In this document: in pieces, positions 18,480-28,261 of the stretch
Layout: each line of letters opens with the position of its first letter
Numbering within the stretch: position 1 is the first letter of the stretch
NCBI RefSeq assembly: GCF_001547995.1
Contig: NZ_AP014690.1
Coordinates: 2,105,001-2,169,000, forward strand
Direction of reading: 5' to 3'
DNA length: 64,000 nt
DNA from: Asaia bogorensis NBRC 16594
GTDB taxonomy: Bacteria; Pseudomonadota; Alphaproteobacteria; Acetobacterales; Acetobacteraceae
Notes under the pieces: model-generated
What the model saw: the letters and a program-made list of their open reading frames with translations, nothing else
Databases searched by the model: none
What the model was told of the DNA's origin: nothing
Translations under genes and position numbers: made by a program

Positions 18480-19255
18480 CGGGTCGTGATGGTGGCGCCG
18501 ATATCGGACCGATCGGGGCCTTCAGCCCGGTCGTGATTCTGGTACGCCCGCAGCTTGCGGAGAATATCGGAACGACGGCCCGTGCCATGGCCAATGGCGG
18601 CCTCTTCCATCTGCGTATCGTCGCGCCGCGTGATGGCTGGCCGCAGGAGCGCGCCTGGTATGCCTCTTCCGGTGCCGACCGGATTCTGGACGAGGCGCAG
18701 GTTTTTGACACTGTGGATGAGGCTGTTGCCGATCTCCACCATGTCATGGCGACCTGCCCGCGCCCGCGCCATATCGTCAAGACCGTCATGACGGCCCGTG
18801 GTGCCGCGTCAGAACTGCGCGCAATTGCCGATCGGGGGCTCAAGGCAGGGCTGCTTTTCGGTCCGGAGCGCGCAGGGCTCGATAATGAGGACATGGCGCG
18901 CGCCGATATCCTCATACGCTATCCGCTCAACCCCGATTTCATGTCACTCAACCTCGCTCAGGCGGTGCTGATCATGGCCTATGAGTGGTGGATGGCCTGC
19001 GAAACCACGCCGCCGCGCACACTGATGACAAACGAGACCCATGTAGCGACCAAGGGTGAGCTGGAAAACTTCCTCGGCCATCTCACGCGAGATCTCGACG
19101 AGTGCGGCTTCCTGCGCAATGAGCAGAAGCGCCCTGGTATGGTGCGCAATCTGCGCCATCTGTTCCAGCGTGGGGAAGTGACCGAGCAGGAACTCCGCAC
19201 CATGCATGGCGTCGTGACAGAACTCTCCAATGGCCGCAAAGCCCGTCAGCAATAG
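18476..19255 (+). CDS. trmJ: tRNA/rRNA 2'-O-methyltransferase, TrmJ type
   Basis: SPOUT-fold RNA methyltransferase of the TrmH/TrmJ group, 259 residues. The three knot motifs are visible: LVRPQLAENIGTTARAMANGG (motif 1), LLFGPERAGLDNED (motif 2) and LNPDFMSLNLAQAVLIMAYE (motif 3). The C-terminal extension (LENFLGHLTRDLDECGFL) is that of TrmJ, which methylates position 32 of tRNAs; substrate assignment is by family. GGAGG five bases upstream fixes the start at 18476, forming an ATGA overlap with cysS. A closely following glyoxalase gene may be in the same operon. Confidence 0.9.
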   Translation: MTGRDGGADIGPIGAFSPVVILVRPQLAENIGTTARAMANGGLFHLRIVAPRDGWPQERAWYASSGADRILDEAQVFDTVDEAVADLHHVMATCPRPRHIVKTVMTARGAASELRAIADRGLKAGLLFGPERAGLDNEDMARADILIRYPLNPDFMSLNLAQAVLIMAYEWWMACETTPPRTLMTNETHVATKGELENFLGHLTRDLDECGFLRNEQKRPGMVRNLRHLFQRGEVTEQELRTMHGVVTELSNGRKARQQ

Positions 19256-19265
19256 GCGTCAGACG

Positions 19266-19646
19266 ATGTTCAACGGCGTCCATCATATCGCGATCATCGC
19301 CTCGGATTATCAGAAATCGCGCAGCTTCTATACTGAGGTGCTGGGGCTGGAAATTATCCGTGAGGTCTGGCGTGCGCAGCGACAGTCGTGGAAATGCGAC
19401 ATCGCCATTGGCGATACCCAGATCGAGCTTTTCTCGTTTCCAACCCCACCTTCGCGACCGACCCAGCCGGAGGCTGCCGGGCTGCGTCATCTCGCCTTTT
19501 CCGTGAGCAACATGCAGGACGCCGTCGATCATCTGACGGGGCATGGCGTGGCCTGCGAGCCGATCCGTACTGACCCGTATACAGGCAAGCTCTATACCTT
19601 CTTTACCGACCCTGATGGCCTGCCGCTGGAGCTCTATCAGAGCTGA
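19266..19646 (+). CDS. gloA2: VOC family glyoxalase-like protein (GloA2/SMU1112c type)
   Basis: 126-residue protein of the vicinal oxygen chelate fold with two beta-alpha-beta-beta-beta modules. The four metal ligands are present: H in VHHIAI, E in TQIELFSF, H in LRHLAFSV and E in LPLELYQ. Members of this subgroup are annotated as lactoylglutathione lyase-like, but the substrate is rarely proven. The ATG at 19266 lies ten bases after trmJ, so cotranscription is likely. The ribosome site is weak. Confidence 0.82.
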   Translation: MFNGVHHIAIIASDYQKSRSFYTEVLGLEIIREVWRAQRQSWKCDIAIGDTQIELFSFPTPPSRPTQPEAAGLRHLAFSVSNMQDAVDHLTGHGVACEPIRTDPYTGKLYTFFTDPDGLPLELYQS

Positions 19647-19762
19647 CCGCAGAACCGTTCGTTCGAGAACAGACCTAGCGGAGCAGCTGCCGCACGATAC
19701 TGCCTCCTCCCTGATCTGGGGGCTACGCCCGTGATACGCCGTCTGGATCAGGAGCGAATTGT

Positions 19763-21271
19763 TCATGCGCCAGAGCGCATCGCCTCCTGCTCGCGAGCCG
19801 CATAGAGGGCAGAGAGCGGCGGGGCCACCTCCTCAAGCGAGCGGTTTTCGGCATCGACACCCCAGATCCAGGCGACAACGCTGGCCACCAGCATCAGCGC
19901 GGCAGCCACGAGATACCCGGCGACCAGCAGCGATAGCCGACCCGTGCCAATCAAATGGCCGAAGATGACAGGTGCCGCGACACCCCCGAAAAGGGTGCCC
20001 ACGGCATAGAAGACCGCAATGGCAAATGCCCGCATTTCCAGCGGAAACAGTTCGCTTGCGGTGAGATAGGCTGATGATGCTGCTGCCGAGGCAAAGAAGA
20101 AGATCGCGCACCATGAGAGCGTCTGGGTCGTGGCTGTCAGCAGATCAGCCCCCATGGCCCAGGCAACGATGACCATCAGGGCGCCCGATATGGCGTAACT
20201 CAGGCCAATCATGCGGCGCCGTCCCCAGGTATCGAACCAGCGCGCCAGAACAAGGGGGCCGATCAGATTGCCGATTGCGAGCGGGAGAATGTACCAGCCA
20301 ACTTCGCGCGCAGAGACGCCGTGATACTGAGTGAGAACCATGCCGTAGGTGAAGAAAACGGCATTGTAGAGAAACGCCTGCGATATCATCAGGACCAGCA
20401 CGTAGAGCGACCGTCCGCGATAGCGCTGCACCATGATGCGGATCATCTCCATCGGGCTGAAGACCCCGGCCGGATAGATAAGCACCGTGGGCAGCTTGCT
20501 CGCCCATCCTCCGTGCGGTTCGGCACAATGCGATTCAACGTGGCTGACGATAGCATCGGCCTCCTCCACACGCCTGTGAGTGATGAGCCAGCGGGGGCTT
20601 TCCGGCACGAAGGTGCGCAACAGCAGCACGGCCACACCAAGCAGGGCGCCAAGGGCAAAGGCCACGCGCCAGGCCAGCCATACAGGGATAAGCGCGGTAT
20701 TCAGCAGCCACACCGAGCCGAGTGCGCCAAAAGCCGCCCCAGCCCAGAAAGTGCCGTTGACCATGACATCCACCCGCCCTCGCAGCCGGGCTGGCACGAG
20801 CTCGTCGATGGCAGAATTGATGGCGGAATATTCCCCTCCGATACCCATGCCCGTCAGGAAACGGGCAACGGCGAAGCTGCCCAGATTCCAGGAGAAAGCC
20901 GATGCGCCAACGCCCACGACATAAAGGGCCAGAGTGAGAAAGAAGATCTGTTTCCGCCCGAGCTGGTCCGTCATCCAGCCAAACAGCAACGCCCCCAGCA
21001 CAGCACCCGCGACATAGGACGACGAGGCGAAACCAATCCCATCGGCGCTCAGACCGAGCGTATCGCCGCGTTCAAGCGATGGGGCCAGCGAGCCAATGAT
21101 TGTGACCTCCAGCCCATCCAGAATCCAGGTAATGCCAAGGGCCACGACGATGAGCATGTGGAAACGCGACCAGGGCAGCCTGTCCAGTCGGGCTGGGATA
21201 TCCGTCTCGATGGGCCTGCCATGGTCTTTCACGCTATCTGCCCGATGCGACCGGTCGGAAAATGAATGCAC
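19763..21271 (-). CDS. MFS transporter, metabolite:H+ symporter-like
   Basis: 502-residue inner membrane transporter with twelve helices. The major facilitator motif A occurs twice (GWMTDQLGRKQIF after helix 2, ARWFDTWGRRRMIG after helix 8), and PESPRWLI follows helix 6, as in sugar and aromatic acid porters. The long central loop (residues 225-275) is usual for the group. A sugar, sugar acid or aromatic acid substrate is possible; the sequence does not decide. It lies downstream of the DUF4349 gene, separated by a hairpin. Confidence 0.88.
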   Translation of the reverse strand: MHSFSDRSHRADSVKDHGRPIETDIPARLDRLPWSRFHMLIVVALGITWILDGLEVTIIGSLAPSLERGDTLGLSADGIGFASSSYVAGAVLGALLFGWMTDQLGRKQIFFLTLALYVVGVGASAFSWNLGSFAVARFLTGMGIGGEYSAINSAIDELVPARLRGRVDVMVNGTFWAGAAFGALGSVWLLNTALIPVWLAWRVAFALGALLGVAVLLLRTFVPESPRWLITHRRVEEADAIVSHVESHCAEPHGGWASKLPTVLIYPAGVFSPMEMIRIMVQRYRGRSLYVLVLMISQAFLYNAVFFTYGMVLTQYHGVSAREVGWYILPLAIGNLIGPLVLARWFDTWGRRRMIGLSYAISGALMVIVAWAMGADLLTATTQTLSWCAIFFFASAAASSAYLTASELFPLEMRAFAIAVFYAVGTLFGGVAAPVIFGHLIGTGRLSLLVAGYLVAAALMLVASVVAWIWGVDAENRSLEEVAPPLSALYAAREQEAMRSGA

Positions 21272-21342
21272 AGAGCGAACCCCTCACCGATTACAGAATT
21301 TTTAATCTTCGATATCGGTTCTGACGCATCGCAGCTGCAAGG

Positions 21343-21376
21343 GTTCGCCGGCTCACTTTAAGCTGAGCCAGCGAAC
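21343..21376 (-). terminator. hairpin between the DUF4349 and MFS genes
   Basis: A 13-base stem with one G-U pair on the minus strand (21364-21376 with 21343-21355, loop eight bases) lies just past the DUF4349 stop. No U tract follows, so it may be a weak terminator or an mRNA-stabilising hairpin. Confidence 0.5.
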
Positions 21377-21384
21377 GATGATCC

Positions 21385-22281
21385 CTAGTCGCGTCTGAAC
21401 CAGCCTTTGCGTATCGCACGACGAACCAGCAGGAGGCCTATCAGGACCAGAGGAGCCCAGACCACGGCCTGAATCAGGAAGAACCAGACGTCGCCTAGTG
21501 TCTCCATGAAAATCCGTGTGCTCTCGTTCCATCGCTGTCGGACAGGTGTGGACGTTGCCCTCGCGCCCTCGAAGCTGACATCGACCCTCTCGGTATCAAT
21601 GCGGCGGGAGAGGCCGTTCTTCTCCTTCTGTGCATCTTCAAGCGAGGATTGTACTTCAGAGAGTTCCTTGGCGACCTTGATCAGGTCGTCGGTACGGCCG
21701 GCACTTTGGGCCTCAAGGGCTTCCAGCCTGTCGCGGTAGGCCGTCATCTGCGCCAGACGCCGATCCACATCCATGACGTCATTTTGCAGGTCGGTCTCGC
21801 TCGTCGTCGCTGCACGCGTGACAATATCACGGCTTTCCTCGCTCGGCAGGGGCGATGAAGCAGCTTTGATAAAGGCCTCGACACGATCATGGGGCAATCG
21901 CACGGCGATACGGGCAGAATGTTGCGATATGCCCTGCCCCAGTTCCTCCGTATTCTCATTCGACGAAACGAGTTCGCACGACACCGCCGCCGCGCAGGCC
22001 GCGCGCGCCGCATCCAGATGGGCACCGACAAGATGATCGGGGACGGTAAGGTCCAGCCGGTGCTCGTAGGCCATGAACGCCTGCCCGGCCCGTTGACTGA
22101 CACCATGTTTGAAGAAGCGCAGGCTCATCGCCGGCGCGGGGGCCACGGCGGGCATGGGCGGTGGAGAAGGATCCTCTTCGCGTTGCGTGGTGTGATGGTG
22201 CTTGCAGCCAGGCAGAAGCGCGAGGGTCAGAAAGACGCCGGATAAGGAAAGTAACCGTAGGGTTCGCTTAGAAGAACTCAT
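21385..22281 (-). CDS. DUF4349 domain lipoprotein
   Basis: 298 residues. A lipoprotein signal ends in LLPGC with the lipid-anchored Cys at 26. A Pro-rich spacer follows, then the DUF4349 region with a coiled coil (about 175-240, DVDRRLAQMTAYRDRLEALEA and following) and a C-terminal membrane helix (LIQAVVWAPLVLIGLLLV) with a basic tail. It would be anchored at both ends in the envelope. The start is taken at 22281, next to AGGTGAT; an ATG at 22293 is also possible. The family has no established function; a few members are linked to membrane stress. Confidence 0.82.
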   Translation of the reverse strand: MSSSKRTLRLLSLSGVFLTLALLPGCKHHHTTQREEDPSPPPMPAVAPAPAMSLRFFKHGVSQRAGQAFMAYEHRLDLTVPDHLVGAHLDAARAACAAAVSCELVSSNENTEELGQGISQHSARIAVRLPHDRVEAFIKAASSPLPSEESRDIVTRAATTSETDLQNDVMDVDRRLAQMTAYRDRLEALEAQSAGRTDDLIKVAKELSEVQSSLEDAQKEKNGLSRRIDTERVDVSFEGARATSTPVRQRWNESTRIFMETLGDVWFFLIQAVVWAPLVLIGLLLVRRAIRKGWFRRD

Positions 22282-22417
22282 ATCACCTGCCATCTCTCTG
22301 CCCGGATTTGAGCAAATCGCCACCAGCAACGTGGCCTAATGTCAGGCTGGGAGGGAAATAGGGCGGAATTCCGCATCAGGCCGGTTCATTACTTCATGAT
22401 GCCTGAGAGGGCAGAAG

Positions 22418-22464
22418 TTATCCCCAGATTCAAGGAACAACTCTGCGGATCAGCCTGTGCATAA
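22418..22464. promoter_or_regulatory. two DnaA-box-like sites in the gntK/DUF4349 gap
   Basis: TTATCCCCA at 22418-22426 differs by one base from the consensus TTATCCACA, and the complement of 22456-22464 reads TTATGCACA, which fits TTATNCACA exactly. A third partial match (ATCCACA) is at 22512-22518. The 274-base gap 22282-22555 holds no gene and no clear terminator. Whether DnaA binds here is unknown. Confidence 0.35.
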
Positions 22465-22555
22465 GCTGTTCACGAGCTTGGATAGAATCTGATGACAGCC
22501 TTTTTGGATCGATCCACAAACTGCACGTGAATCGATCCGGATGTTGAGGAAAAGC

Positions 22556-23092
22556 CTAGCCGGCCTTGGATTTCAATGATGCGATCAGCTTTGCCATGAC
22601 GATCTCGGGCGTACCCGCACTATCCACAGTCACCACATTCTCGTCCGGGCCTGGCGGCTCCAGCGTGGCAAGCTGGCTGGGCAGCAGCGATGGCGGCATG
22701 AAATGGCCGATGCGATGCTTCAGGCGCTCGGCAATCGTGCGCTCGCTGGTCTCGAGATAGACGAAGGTGACATTCAACCCGCTACGCAGGGTGTCGCGAT
22801 ACTTGCGCTTGAGGGCCGAGCAGGTCAGAACGCCGCCGGTTGACGCATGATCACGAAGCCATTCGTGGCAGATCTTGAGCCACGGCGCGCGGTCTGAGTC
22901 GTCCAGTGGGATGCCGCTATGCATCTTGGCAACATTGGCGGGCGGGTGAAGGTCATCCCCCTCCTGAAACGGCCATCCAAAATGATCGGCAAGCCCCTGT
23001 GCCACGGTTGTCTTGCCGCAGCCCGATACCCCCATGACGACAAAAAGCCCGGGCGCCGCACGATCGGCGGCAGGGTTATGCGCGGCGCTCAT
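22556..23092 (-). CDS. gntK: gluconokinase
   Basis: Phosphorylates gluconate to 6-phosphogluconate, feeding it into the pentose phosphate pathway. 178 residues with P-loop GVSGCGKTT, the gluconokinase motif FQEGDDLHPPANVAKMHSG and CSALKRKYRDTLR. Acetic acid bacteria make gluconate in the periplasm, so this gene connects that pool to the neighbouring zwf, pgl and gnd genes. The ATG overlaps the rpiA stop by four bases, so it is the last gene of a coupled pgl-rpiA-gntK unit. Confidence 0.96.
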   Translation of the reverse strand: MSAAHNPAADRAAPGLFVVMGVSGCGKTTVAQGLADHFGWPFQEGDDLHPPANVAKMHSGIPLDDSDRAPWLKICHEWLRDHASTGGVLTCSALKRKYRDTLRSGLNVTFVYLETSERTIAERLKHRIGHFMPPSLLPSQLATLEPPGPDENVVTVDSAGTPEIVMAKLIASLKSKAG

Positions 23093-23808
23093 GCCTTGAG
23101 CCTCTGAAGACCGGACACGCCCGCCACCAGCACTTCGGTGGTGATGTCCAGAAACAGCCCATGATCAACCACACCCGTGATCGAGATGATGCGGTCAGCC
23201 AGGCCACGCGGGTTTTCGATGCGCTCGTAATCGCAATCGATGATGATGTTGTGGTTGTCGGTCATGTAGAGCGACCCGTCCTCATTACGACGCGGTATGC
23301 AGCTCTTGGCACCCGTCTGACGCAGCAGGTTCTCGACACGCTCCCAGCCCCAGGGGATAATTTCGACGGGCACAGGCATATGAGTGCCGAGATCCGTCAC
23401 AATCTTGCTCTCATCAACGATCACGATGAACTTGCGCGCCGAGACCGCCACGATCTTCTCACGCAGCAACGCGCCGCCGCGTCCCTTGATGAGGAATAGC
23501 GAGCCAGTCTGGACCTCATCGGCGCCGTCAATGGCGACATCGAGATACGGATCATCGGCAAAATTGGTGATGGGGATGTTCAGGCTCTGGGCCTGGGCCG
23601 CGCTGGCCTCTGAGGTCGGAATTGCGCGTATCTTGAGCCCTTCACGACGGACGCGCTCTCCGAGCGCGTCGATCATGAACTTTGCGGTGCTGCCCGTGCC
23701 AAGACCGACGGCCATGCCATCTTCGATATAGGCAATGGCGTGGGTCGCAGCCTCTCGTTTCAGCTCGGCGACACGTGCTGCGGCATCCTGTGCGCTGAGA
23801 TCAGCCAT
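23089..23808 (-). CDS. rpiA: ribose-5-phosphate isomerase A
   Basis: Interconverts ribulose 5-phosphate and ribose 5-phosphate. 239 residues from the ATG at 23808. Family motifs: GLGTGSTAKFMIDALG, DGADEVQ, LIKGRGGALLREKIVA with the catalytic residues, and VDESK. Its start lies inside the end of pgl (eight-base overlap) and its stop overlaps gntK, so all three are translated together. A longer frame to 23895 would run through pgl and is not used. Confidence 0.97.
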   Translation of the reverse strand: MADLSAQDAAARVAELKREAATHAIAYIEDGMAVGLGTGSTAKFMIDALGERVRREGLKIRAIPTSEASAAQAQSLNIPITNFADDPYLDVAIDGADEVQTGSLFLIKGRGGALLREKIVAVSARKFIVIVDESKIVTDLGTHMPVPVEIIPWGWERVENLLRQTGAKSCIPRRNEDGSLYMTDNHNIIIDCDYERIENPRGLADRIISITGVVDHGLFLDITTEVLVAGVSGLQRLKA

Positions 23809-24550
23809 TTGCCAGATCTCCGGCAGCTGCCTTGTCCGTAAGGAACACGACCTCACCTTCCGACGTGATATGCGATGACGGCAACGAGGCGTCACCCGCC
23901 CTCACACGTGCAAGCATCTCGGCTTTGCCTGCCCCTTCGATCAGGAACACTACAGCACGGCTGGAATGGATGGCTGTGTAGGTCAGTGACACGCGGTCAT
24001 GCGGTGCGTTGTCAGGTGTGCAGGCCGCCACCCATTTCTCGCGCTCCTGCAGGATAGGCTGACGCGGAAAAAGCGATGCCGTGTGACCGTCGGGGCCCAT
24101 GCCCAGCATGACCACGTCGAAAAGCGGGCGCCCCGGGATGAGGTGATGGCTGCCATAAACATCCACCAAGGCGGCCTGATAAAGAGCCGCATCATGCTCG
24201 GGTGTGCCATCGGCCGGGATGGGATGAACGTTCTCGGGCGGCAGGTCGACCTGATCGATCAGGATTTCGCTCGTCATGCGGAAATTGCTGTCTTCATGGG
24301 TGAAGGGCACATGCCTGTCATCACCAAAGAAGATCTGGGTACGACGCCACGGAAACTGGGCGGCATAAGCCGGCTCAGCCATGATCTTGAACAGGCGCTT
24401 GGGGGTCGAGCCACCCGAGAGCGCGACAACGAACGGGCCGTCTTTCTTTGCAAGCGCCTGATCGAGAAGCCACTGCGCCATCTTGCGGGCTACGGCCTCG
24501 CCATCTTCCAGAACCACGAGCCGGGCCGAGGTCACATCATGTCCACTCAT
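23801..24550 (-). CDS. pgl: 6-phosphogluconolactonase
   Basis: Hydrolyses 6-phosphogluconolactone, the product of Zwf. 249 residues of the DevB/NagB-like type with ALSGGSTPKRLF, FFGDDRHVPFTHEDSNFRM and VMLGMGPDGHTASLFP. The gene lies between a HAD phosphatase (95-base gap) and rpiA (overlap), in line with pathway order. Confidence 0.97.
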   Translation of the reverse strand: MSGHDVTSARLVVLEDGEAVARKMAQWLLDQALAKKDGPFVVALSGGSTPKRLFKIMAEPAYAAQFPWRRTQIFFGDDRHVPFTHEDSNFRMTSEILIDQVDLPPENVHPIPADGTPEHDAALYQAALVDVYGSHHLIPGRPLFDVVMLGMGPDGHTASLFPRQPILQEREKWVAACTPDNAPHDRVSLTYTAIHSSRAVVFLIEGAGKAEMLARVRAGDASLPSSHITSEGEVVFLTDKAAAGDLANG

Positions 24551-24645
24551 CTATCTCATTCCTTCTTCTAGGGCTTCCAGGGGGGCCTTGCGCAGCGCCG
24601 TCGCGCCGCTATGCCGCACGACGATTCCACTTTCAGGCCCGCGCC

Positions 24646-25509
24646 TCAGGCCGCGCCCGGTGCACGGGGGAGAACGTAGTCACGCATGGCTTGCGCCCAG
24701 CCATCTGCGTCGTTTCGCCCTGTCGTCACATGGGCATGAGCGCTGACTTCCTCACTGGCATTTCCCATTGCGATGCCGAGCCCGGCAATGCTGAGCATCG
24801 GGACATCATTGGACATGTCCCCAATGCAGGCAACCTCACTCATGGGTATGCCAAGCCGCTCTGCCAGAGCACGGGCAGCGAAGCCCTTATTGGCATCCTT
24901 GTGCGTGATATCGAGGTAATAATCCGACGACCGGTGCACACTGGCCTGCCCTTTGAGCATGGCCCCGATCTCGATTTCCATACGCTGCAGAAGCGCAAAA
25001 TTGCTGCTGGCCGCCATGATCTTGCCGACACCGGCCATGTAGGGTCGGAAGTCAGGAACGACAACAGGCTCGATACCGACCGATTTGCGTTCATGGGCCA
25101 CGTAATAGGCGCCCGGATCGCGGATCAGCCAGTCATGGTCACGAAACAGCCAGGTGTCGATTTTGTGAACCGACAGGGTATCGCAGGCCGAGACCACGCA
25201 GCTTTCGGGCAGGACGAGGTGAGAGAGAATCTCGTCATCCGGGCTGACAATCAGACCACCATTAAGCGCTCCGAAAGGCGTCTGGAGCGCCAATTCGCGA
25301 TGGTAGCGCAAAATACCCTCTGCCGAACGGGAGCTGACCAGACACAGGGCAATCCCGGCCTTAGCCAGATCCTGCGCGGCCGCGAGTGTCGACGGTGCCA
25401 GGGATTTGTCAGGGCCGATCAGCGTGCCGTCGATATCGGAGACGACAAGCCGAATTCTGGATGCCTCGGGCGGGAGAGCATCGTGAATGGCATCCAGTTC
25501 GATTGTCAT
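24646..25509 (-). CDS. Cof-type HAD family phosphatase
   Basis: 287 residues of the haloacid dehalogenase superfamily, subclass IIB. Motif 1 reads VVSDIDGTLIGPD (nucleophile and acid Asp), motif 3 the Lys in ITHKDANKGFAARAL, and motif 4 GDMSNDVPML. Members remove phosphate from sugar phosphates or cofactors such as FMN and PLP; the substrate cannot be read here. It lies between zwf (28-base gap) and pgl, so a sugar phosphate of this pathway, or removal of a damaged side product, is a fair guess only. Confidence 0.88.
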   Translation of the reverse strand: MTIELDAIHDALPPEASRIRLVVSDIDGTLIGPDKSLAPSTLAAAQDLAKAGIALCLVSSRSAEGILRYHRELALQTPFGALNGGLIVSPDDEILSHLVLPESCVVSACDTLSVHKIDTWLFRDHDWLIRDPGAYYVAHERKSVGIEPVVVPDFRPYMAGVGKIMAASSNFALLQRMEIEIGAMLKGQASVHRSSDYYLDITHKDANKGFAARALAERLGIPMSEVACIGDMSNDVPMLSIAGLGIAMGNASEEVSAHAHVTTGRNDADGWAQAMRDYVLPRAPGAA

Positions 25510-25537
25510 GAGGTCTCCTGTCGTTTTTCCAACGATC

Positions 25538-27085
25538 TTAGTTGTTCAGATCAAGCCAGCGACGACCAGAACGCGCGAGTAGCTCATCGGCTTCACGCGG
25601 GCCGTCCAGTCCGCCCGGATAGAAGCAGAGCGGGGACTTGTCAGCGATGTTCTGCGTGAAGGCAGGTTCCACAATGCGCCAGCCTTCTTCGATGGTATCG
25701 GCGCGCTGATAGAGCGTCTGGTCACCGATCATGCAGTCATAGATCAACGTTTCATAGCCGGTGCTCGGCCCCTCGCTGAACCAGTCGGAATAGTCGAACT
25801 TCATGCGCACACCGCCGAGGCGGACCGAAGGACCCGGCACCTTGGCCGAAAACTGCATGGTCACGCCTTCGGTCGGCTGGATATGCAGCACCATGATATT
25901 GGGGGTGAGCTTGTCCACCGGCGTATCGCGGAACAGCGCAAAGGGTGCCTGCTTGAAGTGAATGGCAATCTCGGTCTTGCGACGACGCAGACGCTTGCCT
26001 GTGCGCAGATAGAACGGCACGCCAGCCCAGCGCCAGTTATCGATGCGCAGCTTCATCGCCACATAGGTTTCTGTCTGGCTGCCCATCGCGACATCGGGCT
26101 CCTCGCGATAACCGCGAAGCGCCTCAGCCTCATCACCCACGCCGAAAGAACCGCTGACATACTGACCGCGCACGACCTGAGAGAGGTCGATGGGCTGGAT
26201 GGCACTCAGCACCTTGGCCTTCTCGTCACGCACGGCCTCAGCATCGAAGGAGGTCGGGGCTTCCATGGCAACCATGGAGAGAAGCTGCATCAGATGGTTC
26301 GGCACCATGTCACGAATGGCACCCGTGCTTTCGTAGAAGCGACCGCGGCGTTCGACACCAACGGTTTCCGCTGCCGTGATCTGTACGTGGTCGATATTCT
26401 GGCGGTTCCAGAGCGGCTCGAAGAAGCCGTTGGAAAAGCGCAGGGCCAGGATGTTCTGGACCGTTTCCTTGCCGAGATAATGATCGATACGATAGATCTG
26501 GTTTTCGTCCAGCGAGCGCAGCAGACGGGCATTCAGCGCCTTGGCCGATTCCAGATCCGCACCGAAAGGCTTTTCGATGATCACGCGGCGGGAGATCGTA
26601 TCGGTCTGGTCGGCCAGCCCTGACTCACCCAGAAGATCGACGATCGGACCGAAGAACCTTGCAGCAACTGCGAGATAGAACACGGCAGAACGCTCACCGA
26701 GACGTTCCTTGAGGGCCTCAAAGGTCGAGAGCTCCTCAAAGGAGCCACGCAGATAGGTGATGCTTTGCGAAAGGCGGTTCCACACATCCTGACGCAGCGT
26801 CGTGGCGTTGGTCCCACGCTTGCTGACGAAGTCATCCAGCGCGCCTTTGAGCTGCTCGAGCAGCCCTTCTGTCGTCATCTCGGCCCAGTCGACCACGATG
26901 ATCGAGAAATCCTCACTGAGAAGACCGGCGGAGTCCAGATTATAGATAGCAGGGACGAGAAGACGTTTGGTCAGGTCGCCACCACCGCCGAAAATGACCA
27001 TGGACCCGGGAGGCGCCTGGCGAACCCCACGCGTTGTCTCGTTATTGGACAATGCCGCATGTGCTGAAGCGGAAACGTCGACCAT
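25538..27085 (-). CDS. zwf: glucose-6-phosphate 1-dehydrogenase
   Basis: Oxidises glucose 6-phosphate to 6-phosphogluconolactone with NAD(P)+. 515 residues with the N-terminal cofactor motif [15 protein letters not shown], the active-site signature [15 protein letters not shown] and EKPFG. A strong terminator after gnd lies just upstream, so zwf probably heads its own unit zwf-HAD-pgl-rpiA-gntK. An AAGG site lies eight bases before the ATG. Confidence 0.97.
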   Translation of the reverse strand: MVDVSASAHAALSNNETTRGVRQAPPGSMVIFGGGGDLTKRLLVPAIYNLDSAGLLSEDFSIIVVDWAEMTTEGLLEQLKGALDDFVSKRGTNATTLRQDVWNRLSQSITYLRGSFEELSTFEALKERLGERSAVFYLAVAARFFGPIVDLLGESGLADQTDTISRRVIIEKPFGADLESAKALNARLLRSLDENQIYRIDHYLGKETVQNILALRFSNGFFEPLWNRQNIDHVQITAAETVGVERRGRFYESTGAIRDMVPNHLMQLLSMVAMEAPTSFDAEAVRDEKAKVLSAIQPIDLSQVVRGQYVSGSFGVGDEAEALRGYREEPDVAMGSQTETYVAMKLRIDNWRWAGVPFYLRTGKRLRRRKTEIAIHFKQAPFALFRDTPVDKLTPNIMVLHIQPTEGVTMQFSAKVPGPSVRLGGVRMKFDYSDWFSEGPSTGYETLIYDCMIGDQTLYQRADTIEEGWRIVEPAFTQNIADKSPLCFYPGGLDGPREADELLARSGRRWLDLNN

Positions 27086-27175
27086 ATGCCAAACCTTTTT
27101 AGTCGATAATCGGAAAGCCGGAGTGCGAGCGGGAGCATTCGGACTCCCGCTGGCATTCAGGCAGACAGCTTAGGG

Positions 27176-27212
27176 AAAAAAAAAGGGCCGGGACCAGAGA
27201 AGGTCCCGGCCC
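27176..27212 (-). terminator. strong rho-independent terminator of gnd
   Basis: An 11-base perfect stem (27202-27212 with 27185-27195, GGGCCGGGACC) with a six-base loop is followed on the minus strand by nine T (27184-27176). Confidence 0.92.
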
Positions 27213-27218
27213 GTCATG

Positions 27219-28214
27219 TCACTTCTTCTCGACGTGACCGCCGAAACCAAAGCGCATCGCAGAGAGGATCTTCTCTGCGTAGTTGTTGCCCGAACGCGAG
27301 CGGAAGCGCGTAAAGAGCGAGGCCGTCATGACCGGAACCGGCACCGATTCCTCGATAGCGGCTTCGATCGTCCAGCGACCTTCACCGGAATCGGCCACTT
27401 CGCCCGAGAACTCGGAGAGGGATTCGTTCTTGGCGAGTGCATCGGCGGTCAGGTCGAGCAGCCAGGACGACACGACGCTGCCGCGACGCCAGACTTCAGC
27501 AATATCGGCCATGTTCAGGTCGAAGCGCTGGTCTTCCTGCAGGACCGGCGAATTCTTCGACTTCATGACGTCAAAGCCTTCAGCGAAAGCCTGCATCATG
27601 CCGTATTCGATGCCGTTATGGACCATCTTGACGAAGTGACCCGAGCCGGCCGGGCCGCAATGCAGATAGCCTTCCTCGGCGCGGGGATCGAGGCCCTCAC
27701 GGTCGCGACCGATGGTGCGCACGACGTCGCCCTTGCCCGGTGCCAGAGCCTTCAGGATCGGGTCGATATGATCGGCCGAATCCTTGGTGCCGCCGTACAT
27801 CATGCAATAGCCGCGATCGAGGCCCCAGACACCGCCCGACGTGCCGACGTCGATGTAGTGGATGCCCTTCTCCATCAGCTCATGAGCGCGACGGACATCG
27901 TCCTTGTAATAGCTGTTGCCACCATCGATCACGATGTCGTCCTTGCCGAGCAGGCCGCGCAGTTCCTGCACGCAGGCTTCGGTGATCTCACCGGCCGGCA
28001 GCATGACCCAGACGATCTTGCGCTCTGCCGAAAGCTTGCTGACCAGATCGGCCACCGAGTTCGCGGCGATCGCACGGCCCTTCTCGGCACGGTCGAACGT
28101 CTTGGTCACAACTTCAGGCGTGCGGTCGAACAGCACGACGTCATGACCATGACGGGTCAGGCGCACTGCAATGTTGCCGCCCATACGGCCAAGGCCAACA
28201 ATACCGATTTGCAT
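27219..28214 (-). CDS. gnd: 6-phosphogluconate dehydrogenase, decarboxylating, short form
   Basis: Converts 6-phosphogluconate to ribulose 5-phosphate and CO2. 331 residues, the short NAD-preferring class rather than the 470-residue NADP class. Visible: the Rossmann start [36 protein letters not shown], the substrate motif [17 protein letters not shown], and catalytic K in [24 protein letters not shown] lies eight bases before the ATG. The Asp after the GxGxxG strand (VVLFDRT) is consistent with NAD use; cofactor preference is inference. Confidence 0.95.
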   Translation of the reverse strand: MQIGIVGLGRMGGNIAVRLTRHGHDVVLFDRTPEVVTKTFDRAEKGRAIAANSVADLVSKLSAERKIVWVMLPAGEITEACVQELRGLLGKDDIVIDGGNSYYKDDVRRAHELMEKGIHYIDVGTSGGVWGLDRGYCMMYGGTKDSADHIDPILKALAPGKGDVVRTIGRDREGLDPRAEEGYLHCGPAGSGHFVKMVHNGIEYGMMQAFAEGFDVMKSKNSPVLQEDQRFDLNMADIAEVWRRGSVVSSWLLDLTADALAKNESLSEFSGEVADSGEGRWTIEAAIEESVPVPVMTASLFTRFRSRSGNNYAEKILSAMRFGFGGHVEKK

Positions 28215-28261
28215 CTCTAAAACTCCTGCACAGTTTTCCTGTGCCCTCTAACTACAACGTC

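Noticed and set aside
22418-22518. Chromosome replication origin
   Set aside because: Only two or three DnaA-box-like sites, no A/T-rich unwinding region and no dnaA, parAB, gidA or hemE genes nearby; reported only as a regulatory candidate.
24448-25659. Plus-strand frame of 403 codons opposite the HAD phosphatase and pgl genes
   Set aside because: It runs across three real minus-strand gene ends and has no domain of its own.
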